The notes: generated by a model from the letters alone, not told the origin. 64,000 nt of DNA from Phytohabitans houttuyneae (GCF_011764425.1 NZ_BLPF01000001.1:983001-1047000), one strand, 5' to 3'; shown: positions 35,816-44,912, counted from the stretch's first letter. Made by a program: numbers and translations.

Positions 35816-37012
35816 TCACCCCGCCAGGTACGCCTCCGCGCGGTTGGCGAGGGTCGGCGCGTGCGCGACGGCGAACCGGATGAGGTCGCAGATCCGGCGC
35901 ACGTCCTCAAGGGAGACCGACGGCCCGGTGGGGAGCGCGAGGACCCGCGCGGCGAGGGCGTCGGCGTGCGGCAGCGACACCGCGGCCCGGTCCCGGTACG
36001 GCGGCAGCCGGTGGCAGCCGGGCGAGAAGTACTTCTGGACGATCACGTTTTCGGCGGTGAGCACCTCGGCGAGCGTGTCGCGGCCCAGCCCGGCGCCCGG
36101 GTCGACGGCCACGACCTCGTAGTGGTAGTTGTTGCGCTGCCGCTCGTCGAAGCGGAGCAGCCGGACGCCGTCGACGCCGGCCAGCTCCCGCGCGTACCGC
36201 CGGTGGTTGGCGAGGTTGTGCGCGGCCGACGCGTCGTACGCCTCCAGCGAGGTCAGCCCCATCGCGGCCGCCGCCTCGCTCATCTTCGCGTTGGTGCCGG
36301 GGCCGAGCACATCGCGGGACCCGTTCATCCCGAAGTTGCACATGGCCCGGAGCCGCTCGGCCAGGTCGGCGTCGTCGGTCACCACGCAGCCGCCCTCGAA
36401 CGCGTTCACCACCTTGGTGGCGTGGAAGCTGAACACCTCCGCGGCGCCGAACCCGCCGACCGGACGGCCCCGGTACGACGCCCCGAACGCCTGCGCGGCG
36501 TCGAAGACGAGCGTGAGCCCGTGCCGGTCGGCCAGCGCCTCCAGCTCCTCCGCCGCGCACGGCCGGCCCCACAGGTGCACGGCCAGGATCGCTGTCGTGC
36601 GCGGCGTGATGGCGGCCGCGACGGTGGCGGCGTCCGCGTTGCCCGTGCGCGGGTCGACGTCGCAGAAGACCGGTCGCAGGCCCAGCCACTGCAGCGCGTG
36701 CGGTGTGGCCACGAACGTCAGCGCCGGAACGACCACGTCGCCCCGCATGCCGGTGGCCCGCGCGAGCAGCTGCAGCGCGGCCGTGCCGTTGCAGGTCGCG
36801 ACGCAGTACCGCACACCCGCGCGCTCGGCCACCCGCCGCTCGAACTCGCGCACCAGCGGGCCGCCGTTGGTGAGCCAGTTGCGGTCCAGCACACCCTGGA
36901 GCCGTGCGAACAGCCGCGCGGTGTCGCCGACGTTCGGCCGGCCGACGAACAGCGGCTCGGCGAACTCCGGTGTCCCGCCCAGAACGGCGAGATCGGCGGC
37001 CTGAAGCTTCAC
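35816..37012 (-). CDS. desI: DesI/EryCIV-like sugar 4-aminotransferase (DegT family)
   Basis: 398 residues from a GTG with GGGGAAGG 8 nt upstream. PLP fold type I sugar aminotransferase: GRPNVGDTARLFARLQGVLDRNWLTNGGPLVREFE, TCNGTAALQLLARA, FDAAQAFGASYRGRPVGGFGAAEVFSFHATKVVNAFEGG (the Lys forms the Schiff base), and FSPGCHRLPPYR. It matches DesI rather than the 3-aminotransferase DesV. DesI installs the 4-amino group that DesII removes; the two genes adjoin here as a functional pair. Confidence 0.87.
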   Translation of the reverse strand: MKLQAADLAVLGGTPEFAEPLFVGRPNVGDTARLFARLQGVLDRNWLTNGGPLVREFERRVAERAGVRYCVATCNGTAALQLLARATGMRGDVVVPALTFVATPHALQWLGLRPVFCDVDPRTGNADAATVAAAITPRTTAILAVHLWGRPCAAEELEALADRHGLTLVFDAAQAFGASYRGRPVGGFGAAEVFSFHATKVVNAFEGGCVVTDDADLAERLRAMCNFGMNGSRDVLGPGTNAKMSEAAAAMGLTSLEAYDASAAHNLANHRRYARELAGVDGVRLLRFDERQRNNYHYEVVAVDPGAGLGRDTLAEVLTAENVIVQKYFSPGCHRLPPYRDRAAVSLPHADALAARVLALPTGPSVSLEDVRRICDLIRFAVAHAPTLANRAEAYLAG

Positions 37013-37069
37013 GCGCGTGGCCTTCCCCAAACGGGCGAGCGCCGGGCCGACCAGCCCGGCTTGCCGTTA

Positions 37070-37086
37070 GCTTCTAAAACATATAG
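37070..37086 (+). promoter_or_regulatory. Cluster motif site 2 (GCTT-N9-ATAG, TAGCGT) pointing at clpC
   Basis: Full match TTAGCTTCTAAAACATATAG with TAGCGT as -10-like hexamer. The predicted start of transcription near 37095 leaves about 57 nt of leader before the clpC ATG. Confidence 0.6.
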
Positions 37087-37153
37087 CGTACGCCTATCCG
37101 GGGTCAACGACGCCGAGTACGCCAGCCGGCCTGCACCGAGTGGGGTGGTCGAC

Positions 37154-39679
37154 ATGTTCGAGCGGTTCACCGACCGAGCGCGACGGGTTGTCGTCCTGGC
37201 TCAGGAAGAAGCCCGGATGCTCAACCACAACTACATCGGTACGGAGCACATCCTGCTGGGTTTGATCCATGAGGGTGAAGGCGTCGCGGCGAAGGCTTTG
37301 GAGAGTCTGGGTATTTCGTTGGAGGGCGTCCGCCAGCAGGTGGAGGAGATCATCGGGCAGGGTCAGCAGGCGCCGAGCGGGCATATTCCGTTCACGCCGC
37401 GGGCCAAGAAGGTGTTGGAGCTGTCGCTGCGTGAGGCGTTGCAGCTTGGTCACAACTACATCGGTACTGAGCACATCCTGCTGGGGTTGATCCGGGAGGG
37501 TGAGGGTGTCGCGGCTCAGGTGCTGGTGAAGTTGGGTGCTGATTTGAACCGGGTGCGGCAGCAGGTGATCCAGTTGCTGTCCGGCTACCAGGGCAAGGAG
37601 CCCGCTGCGGCGGGTGCTGCCGCCGGTGAGGCCGCCCCGTCGACGAGTTTGGTGTTGGACCAGTTTGGTCGGAACCTGACCCAGGCTGCCCGGGAGGGCA
37701 AGCTGGACCCGGTGATCGGGCGGGAGAAGGAGATCGAGCGGGTCATGCAGGTGCTGTCCCGCCGGACGAAGAACAACCCGGTCCTGATCGGTGAGCCCGG
37801 TGTGGGTAAGACCGCCGTGGTGGAGGGGCTGTCTCAGCGGATCGTCAAGGGTGAGGTCCCGGAGACGTTGAAGGACAAGCAGCTGTACACCCTGGATTTG
37901 GGTGCGTTGGTGGCGGGGTCCCGGTACCGCGGTGACTTCGAGGAGCGGTTGAAGAAGGTCCTCAAGGAGATCCGCACCCGCGGCGACATCATCTTGTTCA
38001 TCGACGAGATCCACACCCTGGTGGGTGCGGGTGCGGCGGAGGGTGCGATCGACGCCGCCTCGATTTTGAAGCCGATGCTGGCCCGGGGTGAGTTGCAGAC
38101 GATCGGCGCGACCACGCTGGATGAGTACCGTAAGCATTTGGAGAAGGACGCGGCGTTGGAGCGGCGGTTCCAGCCGATCCAGGTCGGTGAGCCCTCGTTG
38201 GCGCACACGATCGAGATTTTGAAGGGGTTGCGGGACCGGTACGAGGCCCATCACCGGGTGTCGATCACCGACGCCGCGCTGGTCGCCGCGGCCACCCTCG
38301 CCGACCGCTACATTTCGGATCGGTATCTGCCGGACAAGGCGATCGACTTGATCGATGAGGCGGGTGCGCGGATGCGGATCCGTCGGATGACCGCGCCGCC
38401 GGACCTGCGGGACTTCGATGAGCGGATCGCTCAGGTGCGCAGGGACAAGGAGTCCGCGATCGACGCGCAGGACTTCGAGCGGGCGGCGCAGCTGCGGGAC
38501 AAGGAGAAGCAGCTGCTGGGTCAGAAGGCGCAGCGGGAGAAGGAGTGGAAGGCCGGCGACCTCGACGTGGTCTCCGAGGTTGATGACGAGCAGATCGCTG
38601 AGGTGTTGGCGAACTGGACCGGTATTCCGGTGTACAAGCTGACCGAGGAGGAGACCTCGCGGCTGCTGCGGATGGAAGACGAGCTGCACAAGCGGGTCGT
38701 CGGGCAGGAAGACGCGGTCAAGGCGGTGTCCAAGGCGATCCGCCGCACGAGGGCCGGGTTGAAGGACCCGAAGCGGCCTTCTGGTTCGTTCATCTTCGCC
38801 GGGCCGTCGGGTGTGGGTAAGACCGAGTTGTCCAAAGCCCTGGCCGAGTTCCTGTTCGGGTCCGAGGACGCGTTGATTCAGCTGGACATGTCGGAGTTCC
38901 ACGACCGGTACACGGTGTCCCGGCTGGTCGGTGCCCCACCCGGGTACGTCGGCTACGACGAGGGTGGTCAGCTGACCGAGAAGGTCCGCCGGCGGCCGTT
39001 CTCGGTGGTGCTGTTCGACGAGATCGAAAAGGCCCACCCGGACGTGTTCAACACGCTGCTGCAGATCCTGGAGGACGGGCGGCTGACCGATGGTCAGGGC
39101 CGGATCGTCGACTTCAAGAACACGGTGATCATCCTGACCACCAACCTCGGCACCCGCGACGTCGCCAAAGCCGTCAGCTTGGGGTTCCAGGCTTCGGAGG
39201 ACTCCGAGTCGAACTACGAGCGGATGAAGCAGAAGGTCAACGACGAGCTCAAGCAGCACTTCCGGCCCGAGTTCCTGAACCGGATCGACGACACGATCGT
39301 GTTCCACCAGCTGCAAGAAGACGAAATCCTGGAGATCGTGGACATCATGATCGCCCGGATCGAAACCCAGCTGCGGAACAAGGACATGTCCATGGAGCTG
39401 ACCGACAACGCCAAAAAGTATTTGGCGAAGAAGGGCTTCGACCCCGTCCTGGGCGCCCGCCCACTACGCCGCACCATCCAACGCGACATCGAAGACAACC
39501 TCTCCGAGCGGATCCTGTTCAACGAACTCAAACCCGGCCAGATCGTCGTCGTCGACTGCGAAGGCGACCCGGAGGACGTGTTCCGGTCGACGCTGCTCTT
39601 CCGCAGCGCCGCCAAGCCGGAGCCCGCTCCCGCGCACGTGCCCGCCGACCTGCTGGCCCGCGGTACCGATCAGGAGTAG
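37154..39679 (+). CDS. clpC: ATP-dependent Clp protease ATP-binding subunit ClpC
   Basis: 841 residues, full length. N-terminal double Clp repeat ([29 protein letters not shown]... and [24 protein letters not shown]) with the [19 protein letters not shown] segment to which cyclomarin, ecumicin and rufomycin bind in mycobacterial ClpC1; it is unchanged here. AAA1 Walker [12 protein letters not shown]2 Walker [12 protein letters not shown] middle domain, and ClpP-loop region near [10 protein letters not shown]. Catalytic residues look intact. Wobble positions use more G and T (TTG, GGT) than the neighbours. It stands between sugar genes under a cluster-motif promoter. Confidence 0.96.
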   Translation: MFERFTDRARRVVVLAQEEARMLNHNYIGTEHILLGLIHEGEGVAAKALESLGISLEGVRQQVEEIIGQGQQAPSGHIPFTPRAKKVLELSLREALQLGHNYIGTEHILLGLIREGEGVAAQVLVKLGADLNRVRQQVIQLLSGYQGKEPAAAGAAAGEAAPSTSLVLDQFGRNLTQAAREGKLDPVIGREKEIERVMQVLSRRTKNNPVLIGEPGVGKTAVVEGLSQRIVKGEVPETLKDKQLYTLDLGALVAGSRYRGDFEERLKKVLKEIRTRGDIILFIDEIHTLVGAGAAEGAIDAASILKPMLARGELQTIGATTLDEYRKHLEKDAALERRFQPIQVGEPSLAHTIEILKGLRDRYEAHHRVSITDAALVAAATLADRYISDRYLPDKAIDLIDEAGARMRIRRMTAPPDLRDFDERIAQVRRDKESAIDAQDFERAAQLRDKEKQLLGQKAQREKEWKAGDLDVVSEVDDEQIAEVLANWTGIPVYKLTEEETSRLLRMEDELHKRVVGQEDAVKAVSKAIRRTRAGLKDPKRPSGSFIFAGPSGVGKTELSKALAEFLFGSEDALIQLDMSEFHDRYTVSRLVGAPPGYVGYDEGGQLTEKVRRRPFSVVLFDEIEKAHPDVFNTLLQILEDGRLTDGQGRIVDFKNTVIILTTNLGTRDVAKAVSLGFQASEDSESNYERMKQKVNDELKQHFRPEFLNRIDDTIVFHQLQEDEILEIVDIMIARIETQLRNKDMSMELTDNAKKYLAKKGFDPVLGARPLRRTIQRDIEDNLSERILFNELKPGQIVVVDCEGDPEDVFRSTLLFRSAAKPEPAPAHVPADLLARGTDQE

Positions 39680-40686
39680 CCGTAGGCGGCCGCGCCCAGT
39701 GCTTCAAGGCGTCGCCGGGTCACCTCGTCGCAGAGGGCCCCGGCGACGCCCGCTTCGTAGGCGGCCGAGGGCGGGACGCCCAGCCGCTCCGCGACCGTCC
39801 ACTCGCGACCCAGGTCGGTGTCGAACATCGCCGGGTCGTCGGTACCGACCGAGCAGCGGACACCGGCCGCGTGCAGCGCCGGCAGCGGGTGGTCGTCGAG
39901 CGTCTCCACGACCCGGGTGCGCAGGTTGGAGGTCGGGCAGACGTCGAGCACGATCCCCCGGTCCACGATCTCCTTCAGCAGGCCGGGATCGTCGACCACG
40001 CGCAGGCCGTGCCGCACCCGCGCCGGGTCGAAGCCGAGCACCTCCCGCACCGAGTCGCTGCCGCCGGCCTCCCCCGCGTGCGGCACCAGCGCCAGCCCAC
40101 CCTCGCGGGCGATGGCGAACGCGCGCGCGTACCGCGACGCCGGCGCCGCCAGCTCCGGACCGCCGATGCCGAACCCGACCACCCCGCGGTCGCGGTAGCG
40201 GACGACCTGCCGGGCACACTCCTGCGCCAGCTCGGGATCCAGCTCGCGGTCGATGTCCGGGGTCAGGCGCACCACGACACCGTGCTCCTGCTCGGCCGCC
40301 GCGGCGCCGTCCGCGTACCCCTCGAGGATCTCCGCCCAGCCGACGCCGCGCATCACCCGCTCCGCCGGCGAGAAGATCCCCTCCAGGTACACGGCGCCGT
40401 GCCCCGCCGCCTCCGCCGCGTAGTCCACCACGACCTGCCGGAAGTCGTCCGCGGTGCGCAGGCAGTTCGTGGTCATGCTCCACACGCGGATGAAGTTGGC
40501 GAAGTCGGTGAACTCGTAGAGCCTGCGCAGCTCGTCCACCGTGTCCACCGGCAGGCGCTGCCCGTTGCGCCGGGCGATCGCCAGGAGCGTGTCCGGGCGG
40601 ACCGTCCCTTCCAGATGCACATGAAGCTCGATCTTCGGCGCCGGACTGCCGGCCGCCCTCGTCGTCACGCCGTCCCGCTCGAGCAC
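39670..40686 (-). CDS. Adenosine deaminase family protein
   Basis: 338 residues. Metal motif ELHVHLEGTVRPDTL (HxH), HAGE in ALVPHAGEAGGSDSV, and STDDPAMFDTDL (SxxDDP) are all present, so catalysis is likely on adenosine, adenine or a related aminopurine. The GTG at 40686 gives a 22-bp overlap with the AraC gene; the GTG at 40668 (GTGA overlap) is an alternative. Convergent with clpC, overlapping by 10 bp. Its link to the biosynthetic cluster is uncertain. Confidence 0.88.
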   Translation of the reverse strand: MLERDGVTTRAAGSPAPKIELHVHLEGTVRPDTLLAIARRNGQRLPVDTVDELRRLYEFTDFANFIRVWSMTTNCLRTADDFRQVVVDYAAEAAGHGAVYLEGIFSPAERVMRGVGWAEILEGYADGAAAAEQEHGVVVRLTPDIDRELDPELAQECARQVVRYRDRGVVGFGIGGPELAAPASRYARAFAIAREGGLALVPHAGEAGGSDSVREVLGFDPARVRHGLRVVDDPGLLKEIVDRGIVLDVCPTSNLRTRVVETLDDHPLPALHAAGVRCSVGTDDPAMFDTDLGREWTVAERLGVPPSAAYEAGVAGALCDEVTRRRLEALGAAAYGYS

Positions 40687-41012
40687 GCCTGCTCACGATA
40701 CGCGCTCGGCGACAGCCCGACCCTCAGCTTGAACCGCGAGCTGAACGTGCCCACGCTCGCGTACCCGACCCGCTGGCTGATCTCGGCCACGCTCAGGTCG
40801 GTGGCGAGCAGCAGGCGCTGGGCCTCCTGGATCCGCAGCGCGGCCAGAAACCGGCCCGGCGTCACGCCCGTCGTCTGCCGGAAGAGCCGGATGAAGTGGT
40901 ACTTGCTGAACACCGCCGTGCGGGCCATGTCGTCGGCCGTGAACGAGTCGCCCAGGTTGTCGTGCATCGCTTCGACCACGCGCCGGACAGCATCTTCGGC
41001 AACGGTCCCCAT
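40665..41012 (-). CDS. Short AraC-type regulator (DNA-binding domain only)
   Basis: 115 residues from the ATG at 41012, almost entirely the double HTH: FTADDMARTAVFSKYHFIRLFRQTTGVTPGRFLAALRIQEAQRLLLATDLSVAEISQRVGYASVGTFSSRFKLRVGLSPSAYR. No effector domain. Such short AraC proteins (SoxS/MarA-like size) act as direct activators. Located inside the cluster beside two copies of the RSTT-N9-ATAG motif, it is the best candidate for the protein that reads that motif; not proven. Confidence 0.85.
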   Translation of the reverse strand: MGTVAEDAVRRVVEAMHDNLGDSFTADDMARTAVFSKYHFIRLFRQTTGVTPGRFLAALRIQEAQRLLLATDLSVAEISQRVGYASVGTFSSRFKLRVGLSPSAYREQACSSGTA

Positions 41013-41034
41013 GTGTCGCCCCCCAGCCACGGAA

Positions 41035-41051
41035 GCTTTTAAAAAGGCTAG
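41035..41051 (+). promoter_or_regulatory. Cluster motif site 3 (GCTT-N9-CTAG, TAGCAT)
   Basis: AAGCTTTTAAAAAGGCTAGCAT, one mismatch in the second box. It lies in the divergent region between the AraC gene and the aldo/keto reductase, in tandem with site 4. Confidence 0.5.
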
Positions 41052-41108
41052 CATTGAGATCGCTTGCTCCACCATAGCCAGCCTTCGAGCCAAGTGGTCT
41101 TTACCTTA

Positions 41109-41125
41109 GCTTCAGAACCACATAG
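41109..41125 (+). promoter_or_regulatory. Cluster motif site 4 (GCTT-N9-ATAG, TAGCAT), leaderless promoter
   Basis: TTAGCTTC...ACATAGCAT matches site 2 at about 18 of 24 positions. TAGCAT ends 8 nt before the GTG of the aldo/keto reductase at 41137, so the message should begin at the start codon; no SD is visible. Confidence 0.65.
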
Positions 41126-41136
41126 CATTTTGTATC

Positions 41137-42132
41137 GTGACCAACCCTCTCCACACGGCCCTCGGCCGCACCGGCCTGCAGGTGAGCAGGCTGGGCCTGG
41201 GCACGGTCAACTTCGGTGGCCGGGTCGAGGAACCGGAGGCCCGCCTGCTGCTCGACGCGGCGGTGGACCGGGGGATCAACCTGGTCGACACGGCCAACAT
41301 CTACGGCTGGCGGGTCCACAAGGGATACACCGAGGAGCTGCTCGGGCGCTGGCTGTCCAGCCGCCCCCGGCGCCGCGACGACCTCGTGCTGGCGACCAAG
41401 GTGGGCTGGCCGATGACCGACCGGGTCAACGACCGCGGCCTCTCCGCCCGCAACATCATCGCGGCCTGCGAGGCCTCCCTGCGCCGGCTCCGGACCGACT
41501 GGATCGACCTGTACCAGATGCACGAGGTCGACCGCGCGGTCGGCTGGGTGGAGATCTGGGAGGCGATGGAGACGCTGATCCGCCAGGGCAAGGTGCGGTA
41601 CGTCGGGTCGTCCAACTTCGCCGGCTGGGACATCGCCTCCGCGCAGGAGGTCGCGGAGCGGCGCGGGCTGCTCGGCCTCGCCGCCGAGCAGTGCTGCTAC
41701 AACCTGGTCACCCGGCACACGGAGCTGGAGGTGATCCCGGCGGCCGCGGCCCGCGGGCTCGGCGTGCTGGCGTGGTCGCCCCTGCACGGCGGGCTGCTCG
41801 GCGGGGTGCTGCGCAAGCTGGGGGAAGGCACGGCGGTCAAGTCCGCGCAGGGCCGCGCGGTGCCGGCGCTGGAGCGCGACCGGGCCACGATCGCCGAGTT
41901 CGAGCGCTACTGCGCCAAGGTCGAACGGGATCCCGCGGAGGTCGCCATGGCCTGGGTGCTCGCCCAGCCGCACGTCACCGGCATCATCACCGGCCCGCGC
42001 ACACCGTCCCATCTGGACGCCGCGTTCGCGGCGCTCGAACGCGGGCTCTCCGGCGAGGAGCTGGCCCAGCTCGACGAGCTGTTCCCGCCGATCGGCAACG
42101 GTGGACCGGCACCGCAGGCGTGGATGTCATGA
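41137..42132 (+). CDS. Aldo/keto reductase, NDP-hexose 2,3-enoyl reductase type (EryBII/TylCII-like)
   Basis: 331 residues from a GTG. AKR fold: HTALGRTGLQVSRLGLGTVNFGG, INLVDTANIYGW (Asp/Tyr of the tetrad), LVLATKVGWPM (Lys), IDLYQMHEVDRAVGW (His) and the nucleotide site GIITGPRTPSHLDAA. Relatives reduce the 2,3-unsaturated or 3-keto intermediate after 2,3-dehydratase action on deoxysugars. Here it begins a three-gene operon with an O-methyltransferase and the 2,3-dehydratase, which supports that role. Start overlaps nothing; ends 4 bp into the next gene (ATGA at 42129). Confidence 0.86.
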   Translation: MTNPLHTALGRTGLQVSRLGLGTVNFGGRVEEPEARLLLDAAVDRGINLVDTANIYGWRVHKGYTEELLGRWLSSRPRRRDDLVLATKVGWPMTDRVNDRGLSARNIIAACEASLRRLRTDWIDLYQMHEVDRAVGWVEIWEAMETLIRQGKVRYVGSSNFAGWDIASAQEVAERRGLLGLAAEQCCYNLVTRHTELEVIPAAAARGLGVLAWSPLHGGLLGGVLRKLGEGTAVKSAQGRAVPALERDRATIAEFERYCAKVERDPAEVAMAWVLAQPHVTGIITGPRTPSHLDAAFAALERGLSGEELAQLDELFPPIGNGGPAPQAWMS

Positions 42133-42904
42133 CCAGCAACAGCTACCGCGACCCGAGCCACCTTCCGCACGAGTCCTCCCGCGAGCGGGACGTCCGGGAG
42201 CGGCTGAGCCACCTGCTCGGCACGACGCCGATCCGCTCCGAGTACCTGATCGACAACCTCGCGCTCTACATGCGCCGGCACCAGCTCACCGACCTGCTCT
42301 CGATGGACGAGCTGTACCGGATGATCCTCGACGTCCCCGGCGTGATCATGGAGTTCGGCGTGCTGCACGGCCGCCACCTGGCCACGCTGACCGCGCTGCG
42401 CGGCATGTACGAGCACTACGACACGGCACGCCGCATCATCGGCTTCGACACGTTCAACGGCTTTCCCGACATCGCCGACGTCGACGAGGTCAGCCCCAGC
42501 GCGGTCGTCGGCCGGTTCGCGACGCCGCCCGGATACCCCGAGCACCTGCGCGAGGTGCTGGCGGCGCACGAGGCCGGCGAGGCCAGCGGCCACGTGCGGC
42601 GCACGTTCGCGATCGAGGGTGACGTGCGGGAGACACTTCCCAAGTACCTGGCCGACCACCCGGAGACGGTGATCGCCCTCGCATACTTCGACCTCGACCT
42701 GTACGAGCCGACCCGGCACGCGCTCGAGGCGATCCAGCCGTACCTGACCCGCGGCAGCGTCATCGCCTTCGACGAGATCGGCTACCCCCGGTGGCCCGGC
42801 GAGACGGTCGCGGTGCGGGAAACCATGGGCCTGGCCGGGTCGGCCCTGCGCAAGCTCGCGACTCCGCGCGACCCCCGGTCGTGTACCTGCGCTGGGGTCT
42901 CTGA
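42129..42904 (+). CDS. TylF/MycF-like sugar O-methyltransferase (apparent frameshift at the 3' end)
   Basis: About 258 residues. MTSNSYRDPSHLPHESS, then NLALYMRRHQLTDLLSMDELYRMILDVPGVIMEFGVLHGRHLATL (SAM site), IIGFDTFNGFPDIADVDE, LAYFDLDLYEPTRHALEAIQPYLTRGSVIAFDEIGYPRWPGET. TylF/MycF enzymes are Mg-dependent methylases of sugar hydroxyls on glycosides. After PRDPR the frame runs on into the next gene; one more C in the run at 42872-42876 gives ...PVVYLRWGL and TGA at 42904, the expected end. A 3-O-methyl group is a plausible product. Confidence 0.82.
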
Positions 42905-42920
42905 CGAAAGGCAGCGTGTC

Positions 42921-44312
42921 ATGACCAACGTAGAGGCGCGCCCCCGCCCCGGTACGGCGCCGGCGACCCCCACCGACCTGCCCGAGCGGCTCGCCGCCTC
43001 GGCCGCACAGGCACCGCGCTCCGCGGCCGAGATCGCCGGCTGGCTCGACGAGCGGCGCCGCGGCAACCCGTCCACTGTGGAGCGGGTACCGTTCGCGGAC
43101 CTGACCGGCTGGGAGTTCGCCGCCGGCAGCGGCGACCTCGTGCACAGCACCGGCCGCTTCTTCAGCGTGCACGGCCTGCGGGTGCGTACCGACTACGGCC
43201 ACCGCCCAGAGTGGGAGCAGCCCATCATCGACCAGCGGGACGTCGCGATCCTCGGCATCGTCGCCCGCGAGATCGACGGTGTGCTGCACTTCCTGATGCA
43301 GGCGAAGATGGAGCCGGGCAACGTCAACACCGTCCAGCTCTCCCCCACCGTGCAGGCCACGTCGAGCAACTACCTGCGCGCGCACAAGGGCGCCGCGTCG
43401 CGGTACGTCGAGTACTTCATCGACCGCACCCGCGGCCGCGCGCTCGTCGACGTGCTCCAGTCGGAGCAGGGCTCCTGGTTCGTCGGCAAGCGCAACCGCA
43501 ACGTCGTGGTCGAGGCCCTCGGCCCGGTCGAGCCGCACGACGACTTCATCTGGCTCACGCTGGGCGAGATCTTCGCGCTGCTGCGGGAGCCGCACCTGGT
43601 CAACATGGACGCCCGTACCGTGCTGTCCTGCCTGCCGATCCCCACACCCGGGGGCGCGAGCAGCACGTCGTGGCGGACCATGCCCGAGGTGCGCAGCTGG
43701 CTCACCGAGCGCAAGGCCAACTACGCGCTCGCCGCGGACTACGCGCCGCTGGCGTCGGTGTCCGGCTGGCGGCGCACGGCCGACGAGATCGTGCACGACG
43801 AGGAGCGTTACTTCCGGGTCATCGGCGTACGCGTGTCGGCCTCCAACCGCGAGGTGCCCGGCTGGTGCCAGCCGCTGCTGGCACCGTGCAGCACGGGCCT
43901 CGCCGCGTTCGTCATGCGCCGCATCGGCGGTACCCCGCACGTCCTGGCCCGCGCCGACCTGCGCCCCGGCTACCGCGACGTGGTCGAGGTGGGCCCCACG
44001 GTGCAGTGCACGCCGGACAACTACACCGGCCGCCCCGCCGACGAGTGGCCCGCCTACCTCGACCTGGTCCTGTCCCGCCGGGTACGCCCCATCTTCGACG
44101 TGGTGCAGTCCGAGGAGGGCGGCCGCTTCCATCACGCCCTCACCCGGCACCTGATCGTCGAGGTCGGCGGCGGCTTCCCGCTGGGCACCCCGCCGGACTT
44201 CGCGTGGCTCACCCTCGACCAGCTCGGCGAGCTCACCCGCCACAGCTACCAGCTCGACATGGAGGCGCGCAGCCTGCTGCTCTGCCTGCGCGGCCTGGCC
44301 ACCTACCGCTAG
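42921..44312 (+). CDS. NDP-hexose 2,3-dehydratase (EvaA/CalS14-like)
   Basis: 463 residues made of two homologous halves of about 200: GDLVHSTGRFFSVHGLRVRT...QPIIDQRDVAILGIV...QAKMEPGNVNTVQLSPTVQAT, and DEIVHDEERYFRVIGVRVSA...QPLLAPCSTGLAAFVM...RADLRPGYRDVVEVGPTVQCT. This tandem architecture is the hallmark of the family, which removes the C2 hydroxyl of NDP-4-keto sugars. GAAAGG precedes the ATG by about 11 nt. Together with the EryBII-like reductase it makes a 2-deoxy sugar. Confidence 0.9.
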   Translation: MTNVEARPRPGTAPATPTDLPERLAASAAQAPRSAAEIAGWLDERRRGNPSTVERVPFADLTGWEFAAGSGDLVHSTGRFFSVHGLRVRTDYGHRPEWEQPIIDQRDVAILGIVAREIDGVLHFLMQAKMEPGNVNTVQLSPTVQATSSNYLRAHKGAASRYVEYFIDRTRGRALVDVLQSEQGSWFVGKRNRNVVVEALGPVEPHDDFIWLTLGEIFALLREPHLVNMDARTVLSCLPIPTPGGASSTSWRTMPEVRSWLTERKANYALAADYAPLASVSGWRRTADEIVHDEERYFRVIGVRVSASNREVPGWCQPLLAPCSTGLAAFVMRRIGGTPHVLARADLRPGYRDVVEVGPTVQCTPDNYTGRPADEWPAYLDLVLSRRVRPIFDVVQSEEGGRFHHALTRHLIVEVGGGFPLGTPPDFAWLTLDQLGELTRHSYQLDMEARSLLLCLRGLATYR

Positions 44313-44383
44313 CGACCCTTCGGGGTCGGGGGCGGGGTGGGTGGGACCTCCGCGGCCTTCAGTAAATCCAACCCAAACGAGAC

Positions 44384-44445
44384 GCGAGCTACCGCGACGC
44401 CCGCGGTGGTCCGGACCGTCGCTCCCGCGGCCTCACCCTCCGCGG
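44384..44445 (+). repeat. Dispersed GAGCTACCGCGACGTCCG repeat, copy B
   Basis: About 60 bp nearly identical to copy A on the other strand at 16176-16236. In the 420-bp gene-free stretch behind the 2,3-dehydratase gene. Confidence 0.75.
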
Positions 44446-44477
44446 TCGCCCCGCTCCACCCAGGAGCCCACTCCGGC

Positions 44478-44527
44478 AGATCTTGGCAAGTTAGCGTCGA
44501 AATGGCGGGGCTAACTCACCAAGATCT
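44478..44527. repeat. Inverted repeat AGATCTTGG...CCAAGATCT
   Basis: AGATCTTGGCAAGTTAG (44478-44494) is complementary at 15 of 17 positions to CTAACTCACCAAGATCT (44511-44527), with a 16-nt loop. Lies between convergent genes, so it may serve as a bidirectional terminator. The rest of 44313-44735 shows no gene. Confidence 0.65.
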
Positions 44528-44735
44528 CGAAGCTCACACCGACCCAACAGATCGACAGTCACAGACCGCGACGACGGTGCCGAACCGCGGCGGCCCCAGA
44601 CAGGTGGATCTTGCATCTTGCCTTGTCAATGCCATACCCCGTAACCGGCCAACGCGGCGCGGACACACCGTGAGCTGGGAAGACGCCGGAAGCTGTCCGA
44701 CGGCGCAGGGCGAGGCCCGCAACCGCGAAAGGTCG

Positions 44736-44882
44736 CTAGCGGATGCGGCCGCGGAAGAGGTCCATGCTCAGGGCGGCGAGCACGATGGTCATCAGCGGCA
44801 ACGTCAGCAGGTGTCCCACGACGATGACGTTGGTGATCTCGCTCATCGACGGGATGGTGGCGTAGATGATGTCCTGTCGCAT
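44736..44882 (-). CDS. 48-residue membrane peptide directly behind the radical SAM gene
   Basis: ATG at 44882 with GGGAG 5 nt upstream, TAG at 44738-44736. It begins MRQDIIYATIPSMSEITNV and ends SMDLFRGRIR. Residues 17-39 form one hydrophobic helix, followed by a basic tail, so a single-pass inner-membrane peptide is likely. It starts 30 nt after the stop of the cobalamin radical SAM gene and must be co-transcribed. No known family is recognised and no Cys-rich or leader/core pattern is evident. It could be a small partner or membrane anchor, or a peptide substrate. Confidence 0.6.
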   Translation of the reverse strand: MRQDIIYATIPSMSEITNVIVVGHLLTLPLMTIVLAALSMDLFRGRIR

Positions 44883-44912
44883 GGCGGCTCCCGGCCGGCT
44901 CCAGCGCGGGCG

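Noticed and set aside
37094-39316. A 740-codon open frame on the minus strand opposite clpC
   Set aside because: It mirrors the codon pattern of clpC, is low in complexity and matches no family; the plus strand encodes an unmistakable ClpC.
41062-41077. GCTT-N8-ATAG between motif sites 3 and 4
   Set aside because: Spacing is one base short and no TAGNNT hexamer follows; probably chance in an AT-rich region.
41064-44312. A single long protein joining the O-methyltransferase and the 2,3-dehydratase
   Set aside because: The fusion arises only because a one-base frameshift at 42872-42876 hides the methyltransferase stop; the restored stop at 42904, an SD and an ATG at 42921 separate two normal proteins.
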